This document shows positions 56,727-64,000 of a stretch of DNA of 64,000 nucleotides, one piece after another. Position 1 is the first letter of the stretch. Each line of letters opens with the position of its first letter. The notes below the pieces were generated by a model, which was given only the letters and a program-made list of their open reading frames with translations, ran no database searches and was not told where the DNA came from. The position numbers and the translations under genes are program-made. Source of the stretch: Gordonia sediminis (GTDB taxonomy: Bacteria; Actinomycetota; Actinomycetes; Mycobacteriales; Mycobacteriaceae); assembly GCA_004193205.1 (NCBI GenBank), contig RZUM01000002.1, positions 310,001-374,000 of the forward strand, written 5' to 3'.

Positions 56727-57575
56727 TCATGCCAGTCGGGTGATCTCCACGACCACGTCGAGATCGGTGGCACCGCCCCCGGTGTAGATGCCTTTGAGCG
56801 GCGACACGTCCGAGTAGTCACGTCCGATGCCCACCGATACGTGCTGCTCGGTGATACTCGTGTCGTTGGTCGGGTCATACCCCCACCAACCGCCGGTCCA
56901 CGCCTGAATCCACGCGTGACTCTGACCCTCGACGGTCTTGTCGATGACCGCGTTGGGCTTGGGGTGGAGATACCCGGAGACGTAGCGGGCCGGAATGCCG
57001 AGGCTGCGCAGCATCAGCAGGCTCAGGTGTGCGTAATCCTGGCAGACGCCCTTGCGCTCGTTCCACGCGTCGACGGCCGTGGTGTGCACGCCCGTCGTCC
57101 CGGGCACGTATTCCATCTCCTCGTGCACGAACCGGCAGACCGCCTCGACCGCGGCCTCGGGCTCCATCCCCTTCGCCAGCTTGTTCGCCGCAGACGCCAG
57201 TTGCCGGTTCTTGGGGACGTACGCGGTCGGCAGGAGCATCTCGTCGTAGCGGTCCTCGATGTAGGAGCTGCGCACCTGATCCCACGTCGCCTGATCTTCC
57301 GGCTCGGGCCGCTGCCCGGGTTCGGTCTCGACCACCGACATACCCGACACCTCGAGTTCGTCGTGCGGGGCATGCAGGTCGAAGGCGGTGACGGCCGTTC
57401 CCCAATAGTCGGTGTAACGGTAGAACCTCGTCGCGGGGTTCGTCTCCACGCGGTTGACGATCACGTTCTGCCGGGAGTCGCTGCGAGGGGTGAGCCGCGC
57501 CTCATTGTACGACGACGTGACCGCACTCTTGTAGGCGAATCCGGTGGAATGGACGACGCGAAGACGCCAGCTCAC
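56727..57575 (-). CDS. Transglutaminase-like cysteine peptidase
   Basis: A 282-residue protein with an N-terminal beta domain (transglutaminase N-type; VHSTGFAYKSAVTSSYNEARLTP) and the papain-like catalytic core: Cys in ERKGVCQDYAHLSLLMLRSLGIPARYVSGYL, His in SHAWIQAWTGGW and Asp in GYDPTND. Such proteins hydrolyse or form amide bonds. GTG start overlaps the alpha-E gene stop (GTGA). Equivalent of Rv2409c; third gene of the leftward ATP-grasp/alpha-E/transglutaminase operon. Confidence 0.87.
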   Translation of the reverse strand: MSWRLRVVHSTGFAYKSAVTSSYNEARLTPRSDSRQNVIVNRVETNPATRFYRYTDYWGTAVTAFDLHAPHDELEVSGMSVVETEPGQRPEPEDQATWDQVRSSYIEDRYDEMLLPTAYVPKNRQLASAANKLAKGMEPEAAVEAVCRFVHEEMEYVPGTTGVHTTAVDAWNERKGVCQDYAHLSLLMLRSLGIPARYVSGYLHPKPNAVIDKTVEGQSHAWIQAWTGGWWGYDPTNDTSITEQHVSVGIGRDYSDVSPLKGIYTGGGATDLDVVVEITRLA

Positions 57576-58552
57576 AGTTCACTCTCCTCGATGACACGGG
57601 CCTCGGAGTCACGGGCCCTGGCGTCGGCCCACGACACGTACGGCGACACATGGAAGTACTGCGCGGTCACGGCCTCGTTGACTTCTCGGCACGTGTCCTG
57701 CAGTTCGAGCAGACGGTCCTCGAGACCGTCGAGCAGCTTGCGCGGCTCGAGGAACTCCAACGAACTTCGCGCCCGCCCGAGCAACAGCAACGTCTCCGCC
57801 TGGGCGCCGACCCGGCTGGGCCCCTTCTCCAGTTCGGAGAGGTTGTGTTCGGCTACCCGCAGGGCGTGGAACACCGACCGCGGGAAGAGCCGGTCGATCA
57901 GCATGAACTCGACGATGTTCTCCGCGTCCAGCACGCCGCGATAGGCCCTTAGAAAGGTGTCGTGGGCCCCGGCGGAGACGAGCACGCCCACCCATGCCGG
58001 GGAGTTCGCCGGGTCGCCGGCCCGGGACAGCAGCATGCGGATCGTCATGTCGACACGTTCGACCGACCGACCGAGCAGCAGGTAGCGGTAGCCGTCGTCG
58101 TGGCTCAGGGTTGCGTCGGCGAGACCGGCGAACATGGCCGCCCGGTTCTTGACGTAGGAGAGGAACTCGTGCGGCCCGAGGCGGCGGGCCCGTCGCTCGG
58201 CGTCACTGAGGCCGTTGTAGGTGGTGTTCAGGCACTCCCACATCTCGCTCGAGGTGACCTCTCGCGCGCCTCGCGCGTTCTCTCGCGCCGACCCGATCAG
58301 GTCGACGATGGAGCCGACCGAGTCCTTGTCGTAGGCCACGCGCTCGGTGAGCGTCCACACGTCCAACGGATCGTCGGATTCCGGTGATTCCAGACCCAGC
58401 ACCTGGATCACCTGGCGGGCCTGACGGTCGACGTCGACGGTCGCGTCCTCGAGGATGTGTTGGATCGCGACGTCGAGGATGCGCGCCATGTCGTCGGCAC
58501 GCTCGACGTAGCGGCCGATCCAGTAGAGGGATTCGGCGTTGCGCGCGAGCAT
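57572..58552 (-). CDS. Alpha-E domain protein (DUF403)
   Basis: A 326-residue all-helical protein of the DUF403/alpha-E family. It starts MLARNAESLYWIGRYVERADDMARILD and contains EMWECLNTTYNGLSDAERRARRLGPHEFLSYVKNRAAMFAGLAD and SVERVDMTIRMLLSRAG. Function unknown; the family almost always neighbours a circularly permuted ATP-grasp and a transglutaminase, as here, and comparative work predicted a peptide-synthesis or peptide-tagging role. Overlaps both neighbours (TGATG at 58552 and GTGA at 57572). Confidence 0.88.
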   Translation of the reverse strand: MLARNAESLYWIGRYVERADDMARILDVAIQHILEDATVDVDRQARQVIQVLGLESPESDDPLDVWTLTERVAYDKDSVGSIVDLIGSARENARGAREVTSSEMWECLNTTYNGLSDAERRARRLGPHEFLSYVKNRAAMFAGLADATLSHDDGYRYLLLGRSVERVDMTIRMLLSRAGDPANSPAWVGVLVSAGAHDTFLRAYRGVLDAENIVEFMLIDRLFPRSVFHALRVAEHNLSELEKGPSRVGAQAETLLLLGRARSSLEFLEPRKLLDGLEDRLLELQDTCREVNEAVTAQYFHVSPYVSWADARARDSEARVIEESEL

Positions 58553-60348
58553 CACCGGTGATCACCGCCCATCGACTGTTGCTGCACGCCACCGGTCTGC
58601 TGTTGCGCCATCCCCTGGCCCTGTTGTTGTTGTTGTGTCTGGGTGAACATCGGGTCCGGCGCGCTTTCCGCCGGTCGGACCGCGGCCACACCACTGTCCT
58701 TGACGACCTTGATGCCGGAGAACTCCCGTTCCTCCGACGATCGCGACGACGCCAGTACCCAGGTGTCCTTGGATCCGCCGCCCTGGCTGGAGTTGACCAC
58801 CAGCGAGCCCTCGGGCAACGCGACCCGGGTCAGTCCGCCGGGCAGCACCCACACCGACTCGCCGTCGTTGACCGCGAACGGCCGCAGGTCGACGTGGCGG
58901 GGTCGGATCTCGCCGTCGATCTTGGTGGGGACCGTGGACAGCTGCACGACGGGCTGGGCGATCCAGCCGCGCGGATCGTTGCGCACCTTGCGGGCCAACG
59001 TATCGAGCTCCGCCTTGGTGGCGTCCGGGCCGAAGACGATGCCGTAGCCTCCCGATCCCTCGACGGGTTTGACGACGAGTTCGTCGATGCGGTCGAGCAC
59101 CTCATCGCATTCCTCGGGCAACCAGCAGCGCAGGGTGTCGACGTTCATCAGGGACGGCTTCTCACCCAGGTAGTACTCGATGATCTCGGGCACGTAGGTG
59201 TAGATGAGTTTGTCGTCGCCGACGCCGTTGCCGACCGCGCTGGAGATCACGACGTTGCCGGCGCGCGCCGCGTTGAGCAGCCCCGCGACGCCGAGCATCG
59301 AATCGGGCCGGAACTGCATCGGATCGAGGAAGTCGTCGTCGATGCGGCGGTAGATCACGTCGACGCGCTGCTCACCCTCGGTGGTGCGCATGTAGACGAC
59401 GTTGTCGCGACAGAACAGGTCCCGGCCCTCGACGAGTTCGACACCCATGAGCCGGGCGAGCAGGGAATGCTCGAAGTAGGCGGAGTTCGCCACGCCCGGT
59501 GTGAGCACGACGATGTTCGGGTCGGCCTCGTTGAACGCCGCCGAGGCACGCAGCGCACGCAGCAGGTGACTGGGATAGTCGCCGACGGCGCGCACCCGGT
59601 GCGACGAGAACAGGTCCGGGAACACCCTGGCCATCGTCCGGCGGTTTTCCATCACATAGGAAACACCCGACGGTGATCGCAGGTTGTCCTCGAGCACCCG
59701 GAAGTCGCCCTTCTCGTCCCGGATGAGGTCGATACCGGCGACATGGATGCGAACCCCGTTGGGCGGGCGGATGTTTGCGGCCTGCCGATGGAAGTGCTCA
59801 CAGGAGTGGACGAGCCGCTTGGGCAACACCCCGTCGCGCAGGATCTCCTGCTCGCCGTAGATGTCGTCGAGGAAGAGTTCGAGGGCCTGCACCCGCTGCG
59901 TGATGCCCGCCTCGAGCTTGTTCCATTCGCTCGCCGAAATCACCCGGGGCACAACGTCGAGCGGGAAAGGCCGCTCCTTGCCCGACAGCGAGAACGTGAT
60001 GCCCTGGTCGATGAAGGCTCGCCCGAGGGCATCGACCCGGACGTCGAGGTCGGCCGCGTCATAGCGCGACATCGCCTTGTAGATGCCTCGGTACGGCGCA
60101 CGGATCTCGCCGTCATCGTCGAACATCTCGTCAAAGGCGTTGGTGTAGGGCCCCTTCGAGTAGCCCGCGAAGACGGTCTCGTCGACGCTCTTCGACTCCC
60201 GCACGCTCGCCCTGGGTCGCTTCGCCACCGCGGACCGACTCCCCTTGCCCGCCCCGTCGGCGTCCGACTTGGCGGTCTCGGCCTTGGTGGCCTTGGCCTT
60301 GGTGGCCGGACGCTTACTGGACGCTGAGGTCGTCGACGCGGGACTCAT
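58552..60348 (-). CDS. Circularly permuted ATP-grasp ligase with Gln-rich tail
   Basis: A 598-residue protein of the DUF404/DUF407 family. A Lys/Ala/Ser-rich N-terminal tail (1-55) is followed by the permuted ATP-grasp core: FLDDIYGEQEILRDGVLPKRLV, RIHVAGIDLIRDEKGDFRVLEDNLRSPSGVSYV, LTPGVANSAYFEHSLLARLMG, VVKPVEGSGGYGIVFGP and ELRPRHVDLRPF-like IRPRHVDLRPF. The last 30 residues are Gln-rich (TQTQQQQQGQGMAQQQTGG and onward). It probably ligates amino acids or peptides with ATP. Equivalent of Rv2411c; first gene of the operon. Confidence 0.87.
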   Translation of the reverse strand: MSPASTTSASSKRPATKAKATKAETAKSDADGAGKGSRSAVAKRPRASVRESKSVDETVFAGYSKGPYTNAFDEMFDDDGEIRAPYRGIYKAMSRYDAADLDVRVDALGRAFIDQGITFSLSGKERPFPLDVVPRVISASEWNKLEAGITQRVQALELFLDDIYGEQEILRDGVLPKRLVHSCEHFHRQAANIRPPNGVRIHVAGIDLIRDEKGDFRVLEDNLRSPSGVSYVMENRRTMARVFPDLFSSHRVRAVGDYPSHLLRALRASAAFNEADPNIVVLTPGVANSAYFEHSLLARLMGVELVEGRDLFCRDNVVYMRTTEGEQRVDVIYRRIDDDFLDPMQFRPDSMLGVAGLLNAARAGNVVISSAVGNGVGDDKLIYTYVPEIIEYYLGEKPSLMNVDTLRCWLPEECDEVLDRIDELVVKPVEGSGGYGIVFGPDATKAELDTLARKVRNDPRGWIAQPVVQLSTVPTKIDGEIRPRHVDLRPFAVNDGESVWVLPGGLTRVALPEGSLVVNSSQGGGSKDTWVLASSRSSEEREFSGIKVVKDSGVAAVRPAESAPDPMFTQTQQQQQGQGMAQQQTGGVQQQSMGGDHR

Positions 60349-60405
60349 AACTTGACATGGTGCTACAAAAACCGGGATTCGGCATGACGGTTGGACACGT
60401 CTGCG

Positions 60406-61542
60406 TCACAGTGAGCGGCGCAGACCCAACACGCGTCGCTGGACGCGTCGCAGCACGTTCTTGGCCCGTGTCTGCCAGCGGGCACCCACCTCCGGCATCG
60501 GCGCCGCCTTGACCATCTCGGCCAGGGTGTCGAGCGCCACAGCCAGGATGTTCTCCTCCGACGGCGGTGTCGCGTCGTCGGAGGCCGTGCGCGCGACCGT
60601 GAGGTCGTCGAGATTCCCGGATACCCGATAGCCGGCCGCGCGGATCGCGGCGATCATCTCGTCGGCCTTGTCGGCCGCCCACTCACGCTGGGCGCCCGAC
60701 AGGCCCTGGGGCTGCCCGGCGGGCGCCTCGAAGAGGATCTCCCGGATCACCTGTTGCTTGACCACCCGGTCATAGCGGCGCCATTCGATGTCGGAGGGCT
60801 GCAGCCGATGGTTGAGCCGTCGGAGGAACTCCGCCTGGGCCGCCGACAGCGAGGTGTTCATGTTGGGCACCGTGAGGGTCAGTGGCCCGGGGTCGACGTC
60901 GAGGGTGGCCAGGAATCGGTCCCATAACGTGTCGCCGGGTACCGCACGCCCCCGCGGCACCGTCACCACATGCACCCGATCCGGGCCGACCGCCTTCGCC
61001 CAGTTGCCCAGGATCCGGACATGGTCCTGGAACTCCCAGAACGGCTCCTCCTCGGTCGGGACGGTGTCCCCGGTGGTCGCGGCGGCGTCGGCGAACGACC
61101 GCACCGCCGCGACGAACTCGTCGAACGTCGCGCGGCGCTGGTTCTTCACGTTCTCCTGCCACGCCGACGGCAGCTGCCGGGCGAGGTCACGGACCGTGGC
61201 GATGACATGCACCTCGTCGGCGAAGGATAGGTCCGACATCAACGTGTCGATGTGCTCGGGCGTCGCGGTGCTGAAGAGTTCATGCGATAGCAGCGACTGC
61301 TGGGGCCACGCCCGCATCTGTGCCAGCATGGTCGGCCACGTCCGCGCGAAGGCCGGGTCGACCCAGTCGAGATAGCGCTCCGGCTGCAGGTGGACGGCAG
61401 CGTGGAAATGATCGGAATGCGCATTACCCGGGTAGAGCAGGCCGGACGAGTTGAGCGCGAGATCCCGATTGCGCCAGAGCCGGTTCTGTAGGTGGGTGGT
61501 CCCGGTTTTGGGCAGGCCGATATGCACAAATACGACAGACAT
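60406..61542 (-). CDS. Sulfotransferase-family protein
   Basis: A 378-residue protein with the PAPS phosphosulfate-binding loop FVHIGLPKTGTTHLQ at its N-terminus (PKxGTT) and a second PAPS-side segment with VIATVRDLARQLPSAW. C-terminal 100 residues are helical and basic at the end (RVQRRVLGLRRSL). Members transfer sulfate to sugars or lipids; mycobacterial relatives make sulfolipid. PAPS would have to come from an APS kinase outside this window. Not in M. tuberculosis at this place. Confidence 0.8.
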   Translation of the reverse strand: MSVVFVHIGLPKTGTTHLQNRLWRNRDLALNSSGLLYPGNAHSDHFHAAVHLQPERYLDWVDPAFARTWPTMLAQMRAWPQQSLLSHELFSTATPEHIDTLMSDLSFADEVHVIATVRDLARQLPSAWQENVKNQRRATFDEFVAAVRSFADAAATTGDTVPTEEEPFWEFQDHVRILGNWAKAVGPDRVHVVTVPRGRAVPGDTLWDRFLATLDVDPGPLTLTVPNMNTSLSAAQAEFLRRLNHRLQPSDIEWRRYDRVVKQQVIREILFEAPAGQPQGLSGAQREWAADKADEMIAAIRAAGYRVSGNLDDLTVARTASDDATPPSEENILAVALDTLAEMVKAAPMPEVGARWQTRAKNVLRRVQRRVLGLRRSL

Positions 61543-61769
61543 GGTGCTCTCGAGCCTAGGACATGGTCATCCGGGGCGTCGGGACCTCCCCGTGACGTCG
61601 CGATTTGGGTCGTGTCAACACCGACTGGTAACGTTGACCGCTGTCGCAGCGTAGGTCAGATCGCCCGATCATGACCATACGAACTGCTCAGGCGCGACAC
61701 CGTCGCCGCCGACCGAGATCTACAGACCGAACGAACAAGCACGACCAGGATCTACAGAGGGATACACGC
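61543..61769. promoter_or_regulatory. Divergent promoter region upstream of rpsT
   Basis: This 227-base gap separates the sulfotransferase from rpsT. TAACGTTG near 61627 could be a -10 region for rpsT. AGAGGG at 61756-61761 is the probable ribosome site. I see no small gene or strong hairpin in it. Confidence 0.4.
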
Positions 61770-62030
61770 GTGGCAAACATCAAGTCGCAGATCAAGCGCA
61801 TCCGGACCAACGAGGATCGTCGTCTTCGTAACCAGTCGGCGAAGTCGTCGCTGCGTAGCGCCATCCGCCACTTCCGCGAGGCCGTCGACGCCGGCGACAA
61901 GGACAAGGCCACCGAGCTGGCCCGGGCTGCCGGCCGCAAGCTGGACAAGGCCGCGAGCAAGGGCGTCATCCACGCCAACCAGGCCGCCAACAAGAAGTCG
62001 GCCATGGCTCTCGCCGTCAACAAGCTCTGA
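61770..62030 (+). CDS. rpsT: 30S ribosomal protein S20
   Basis: An 86-residue basic protein that binds 16S r[24 protein letters not shown] at the start and [23 protein letters not shown] at the end are standard S20. GTG 61770 is chosen because the protein starts exactly there and AGAGG lies upstream; the frame is open from 61671. Followed by a strong hairpin and convergent holA. Confidence 0.96.
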   Translation: MANIKSQIKRIRTNEDRRLRNQSAKSSLRSAIRHFREAVDAGDKDKATELARAAGRKLDKAASKGVIHANQAANKKSAMALAVNKL

Positions 62031-62086
62031 TCGACACGCTCTGATCTCGGCCCGGCGTCGGATTCCGACGCCCGGCAACGACCTCA

Positions 62087-62129
62087 CGAATCACCCCGGT
62101 GGCATCCACGCGGTCACCGGGGTGATTCG
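62087..62129. terminator. Bidirectional terminator between rpsT and holA
   Basis: A 15-base perfect stem (62087-62101 with 62115-62129) around a 13-base loop lies between the convergent rpsT and holA genes. A weaker imperfect hairpin lies just before it (62050-62076). They likely stop transcription from both sides. Confidence 0.8.
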
Positions 62130-62140
62130 CGTGCCCTCAT

Positions 62141-63115
62141 CTATCCGCGTTCGCGAGTCGGCCGCAGGTCCGCCACCGTCGCGACGGCGTGCTCGAGACT
62201 GAAGTCGGCGTCGGCGGCCTGCCCCTTGACATCGCCGTTGAGTTGCGCGACCACGACGATCGCCGCCGCGATCGACGCCGAATCCCAGGCCCTCGCCTGC
62301 CCCTGCACCTTCTTCACCCGCGTCGGCGGCATGCCCAGTTCCGACGCCGCCGAGTACTGGTCGACCGATCCCAGCGCCCGGACGCGGGCGATGGCGTGCA
62401 CCGCCTCGGCCAGGGCGTCGGCCAGCAGCACCCGGGGCACGCCGTGATGCTCGGCCCAGGCAAGCGATTCCAGCGCGCCGGACCGATCACCGGTCACCGC
62501 CTTGTCCGCGACCTCGAACCCGGTGATCTCCGGCCGGCCCTGATAGTAGAGGCGCACCGCGTCGACGGTGATCGCGCCGTCGGTATCGGCGACCAGCTGG
62601 CTGCAGGCGGCGGCGAGCTCACGCAGTTCCGAACCGACACCCTCGACCACCTTCTCGACGACGTCGTTGCCGACGCGCACCCCGAGTGAGCGGAACTCAT
62701 GGCGGACGAAATCCATCCGCTCCGAAGGCCATCTCGGTGTCGCGCAGTCGTGTTCGACCGCGCCGGCCTTCTTCAGCGCGGGCACCATCGACTTCGTCCG
62801 GCCCCCGCCGGTGTGCACGACCATCAGGGTGATGCCGTCGGGCAGCTGCCGCGCCGCCTCCGCGATCAGCGCGGCGGGTGCCTTGCCCGCGTCGGCCGCC
62901 GCCTCGACGACCACGACGCGGTCCTCCGCGAACAGTGACGGGCTGAGCAACTCGGCGAGTTCGTGTTCGGTGACGTCGCCGGCCCGTACCCGCGTGACCG
63001 GCACGTCCTCCCCGGTGGCCGCCGACCGCTCGGCGAGCACCGCGGCGATGACCCGCCCGGTCAGGAAGTCGTCGGCCCCGAGCAGCAGGTGCAGGCGTTC
63101 ACTCACGGCGACCAT
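62141..63115 (-). CDS. holA: DNA polymerase III delta subunit
   Basis: A 324-residue clamp-loader subunit opening the sliding clamp. Seen: LHLLLGADDFLTGRVIAAVL at the start, ELLSPSLFAEDRVVVVEAA, an AAA+ core lacking a Walker A motif, and C-terminal GMPPTRVKKVQGQARAWD. ATG 63115 or GTG 63106 are both possible starts; the first nucleotides overlap the comEC 3' end. Same position as Rv2413c. Confidence 0.92.
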   Translation of the reverse strand: MVAVSERLHLLLGADDFLTGRVIAAVLAERSAATGEDVPVTRVRAGDVTEHELAELLSPSLFAEDRVVVVEAAADAGKAPAALIAEAARQLPDGITLMVVHTGGGRTKSMVPALKKAGAVEHDCATPRWPSERMDFVRHEFRSLGVRVGNDVVEKVVEGVGSELRELAAACSQLVADTDGAITVDAVRLYYQGRPEITGFEVADKAVTGDRSGALESLAWAEHHGVPRVLLADALAEAVHAIARVRALGSVDQYSAASELGMPPTRVKKVQGQARAWDSASIAAAIVVVAQLNGDVKGQAADADFSLEHAVATVADLRPTRERG

Positions 63116-64000
63116 GGTGCCAGACCGGCCCGACACCGACCCGAGCCGCATGCAGCCGTCGTTCTCGCCGATCGACGGCGACGAGGGTCGAGGAGACCAG
63201 GGCCAGGATGCCGGCGGCCACCATAACGGCGCCGACGATGCCGGCCGGAACCTGCACCGTCGCCCACGACTGTCGGCCGAGCACCCGGGCGCAGGCGATC
63301 ATCCACCACAGCTCGGGTCCGAGGGCGCGGATCATCAGATCGGCGACCGCCGCGGCGATCTGATCCGCCCCTCCCACGGCGCCGATGACGGCGGCCGCGG
63401 TACCCACGATCCCGACGATCCCCACCACGGGTGTGACGACGATGTTCGCGACAATCGCGACGACGCTGAACTGCCCGCTGAGCGCGGCGATCATCGGGGC
63501 CGTCACCAACTGCGCCGCCAGCGACATCGCGACCAGCTCGGCCAGCCCGCGGGGAACCCGGCGATCACGCAGCCAATCCCGCAGTGCCGCCGACCACAGG
63601 ACAAGGCCCCCGGTGGCCAGCACCGACAGCACGAACCCCGGAGCGATCGCGAGTTCCGGCCACCACAGAAGGCCCACCATGGTTGCCGCACCCAATGCGG
63701 GCATTGCCTGTGCGCGCCGCGAACCCGCGAGCGCCAAGAGACTCACCGTGCCCATCATCGCGGCTCGCAGCACACTCGGGGACGGTCGCACCAAAATCAC
63801 GAAACCGACGACGATCGCCAACCCGACCACCGCGGTCAGCCGCGGTGACGCCCCCAGCATCCGCACTGCCAGCACCGCGGCGCCGGTGACGATCGCGAAG
63901 TTGCTGCCCGACACCGCGATCAGGTGGGTGAGGCCCGCCGCCCGGAAGTCGTCACGCACCCGCTGATCGAGGGCACCGGTGTCACCGAGGACCAGACCGG
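63099..64000 (-). CDS. comEC: ComEC/Rec2 DNA-uptake channel protein (3' part only)
   Basis: The last roughly 300 residues of a ComEC-type membrane channel; the gene continues past the window edge at 64000. The first visible residues GLVLGDTGALDQRVRDDFRAAGLTHLIAVSGSNFAIVTGA are the competence-domain core. About eight hydrophobic segments follow, and the protein ends after a short tail (LVAVDRRERRLHAARVG) without the metallo-beta-lactamase domain of Bacillus ComEC, as in mycobacteria. Start not visible. It overlaps holA. Role: moving single-stranded DNA through the membrane, though competence is unproven in this group. Confidence 0.9.
   Translation of the reverse strand, partial: GLVLGDTGALDQRVRDDFRAAGLTHLIAVSGSNFAIVTGAAVLAVRMLGASPRLTAVVGLAIVVGFVILVRPSPSVLRAAMMGTVSLLALAGSRRAQAMPALGAATMVGLLWWPELAIAPGFVLSVLATGGLVLWSAALRDWLRDRRVPRGLAELVAMSLAAQLVTAPMIAALSGQFSVVAIVANIVVTPVVGIVGIVGTAAAVIGAVGGADQIAAAVADLMIRALGPELWWMIACARVLGRQSWATVQVPAGIVGAVMVAAGILALVSSTLVAVDRRERRLHAARVGVGPVWHHGRRE

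Noticed and set aside
62050-62076. Imperfect hairpin after rpsT as a separate regulatory element
   Set aside because: One mismatch and immediate proximity to a stronger terminator; best seen as part of the same termination region.

Overview
The window is high-GC DNA (roughly two thirds G+C) from a mycolic-acid actinobacterium. Gordonia or a close relative in the Mycobacteriales is the best guess. Grounds for this are a PE-PPE-domain serine hydrolase, F420-type oxidoreductase, Rv0183-like and HtdZ-like lipid genes, and a right half (about 36-64 kb) whose gene order follows the Mycobacterium tuberculosis block Rv2388c-Rv2414c (hemW, sirA, cysH, che1, cysA/W/T-subI, GH15 trehalase, lepA, PemK-like, transglutaminase, alpha-E, ATP-grasp, rpsT, holA, comEC). 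The genus is inferred from remembered family sequences; no database was searched.

Region 1 (1-12.4 kb) holds housekeeping and accessory single genes: a FabR-like TetR regulator, a secreted beta-lactamase-fold hydrolase, a YibE/F membrane protein, a DinB-fold protein, an LLM oxidoreductase, a secreted zinc peptidase, a coiled-coil protein coupled to a monoacylglycerol lipase, an aldehyde dehydrogenase divergent from an ABM monooxygenase, an MFS exporter and a secreted PE-PPE-domain hydrolase with a long disordered tail.

Region 2 (12.4-21.6 kb) has pyruvate formate-lyase with its radical-SAM activase behind an AT-rich, palindrome-bearing promoter region (unexpected in a mainly aerobic lineage), then an acyl-CoA synthetase, a Kef-type antiporter and an IS607-like element. 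In that element the serine recombinase is decayed but the TnpB nuclease is intact.

Region 3 (21.6-35.9 kb) is a catabolic island. A leftward operon (SDR, two overlapping acyl-CoA dehydrogenases, quinone-oxidoreductase-like MDR) diverges from MaoC hydratase and a second MDR. A single-chain biotin-dependent long-chain acyl-CoA carboxylase and an MHS-family transporter diverge from a phosphotriesterase/lactonase-family enzyme and an acyl-CoA ligase; a TetR regulator closes the island. Together they suggest uptake, ring or ester opening, CoA activation, beta-oxidation and carboxylation of an unidentified acid or lactone.

Region 4 (36-47 kb) is assimilatory sulfate reduction: sirA-cysH-cysD-cysN-sirohydrochlorin chelatase as one chain of overlapping genes, preceded by a short Cys-containing leader peptide and overlapping hairpins. 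It converges on a sulfate ABC importer (cysP/sbp-cysT-cysW-cysA). Region 5 (47-64 kb) carries GH15 trehalase, PPK2, cation efflux, M3 peptidase, lepA, a hydrolase/PemK pair, a transglutaminase/alpha-E/ATP-grasp operon predicted to belong to an uncharacterised peptide-ligation system (here with a Gln-rich tail on the ligase), a sulfotransferase, rpsT, holA and the 3' part of comEC, which runs off the window. A 25-residue membrane microprotein gene sits beside a 66-residue one at 47.2-47.5 kb.
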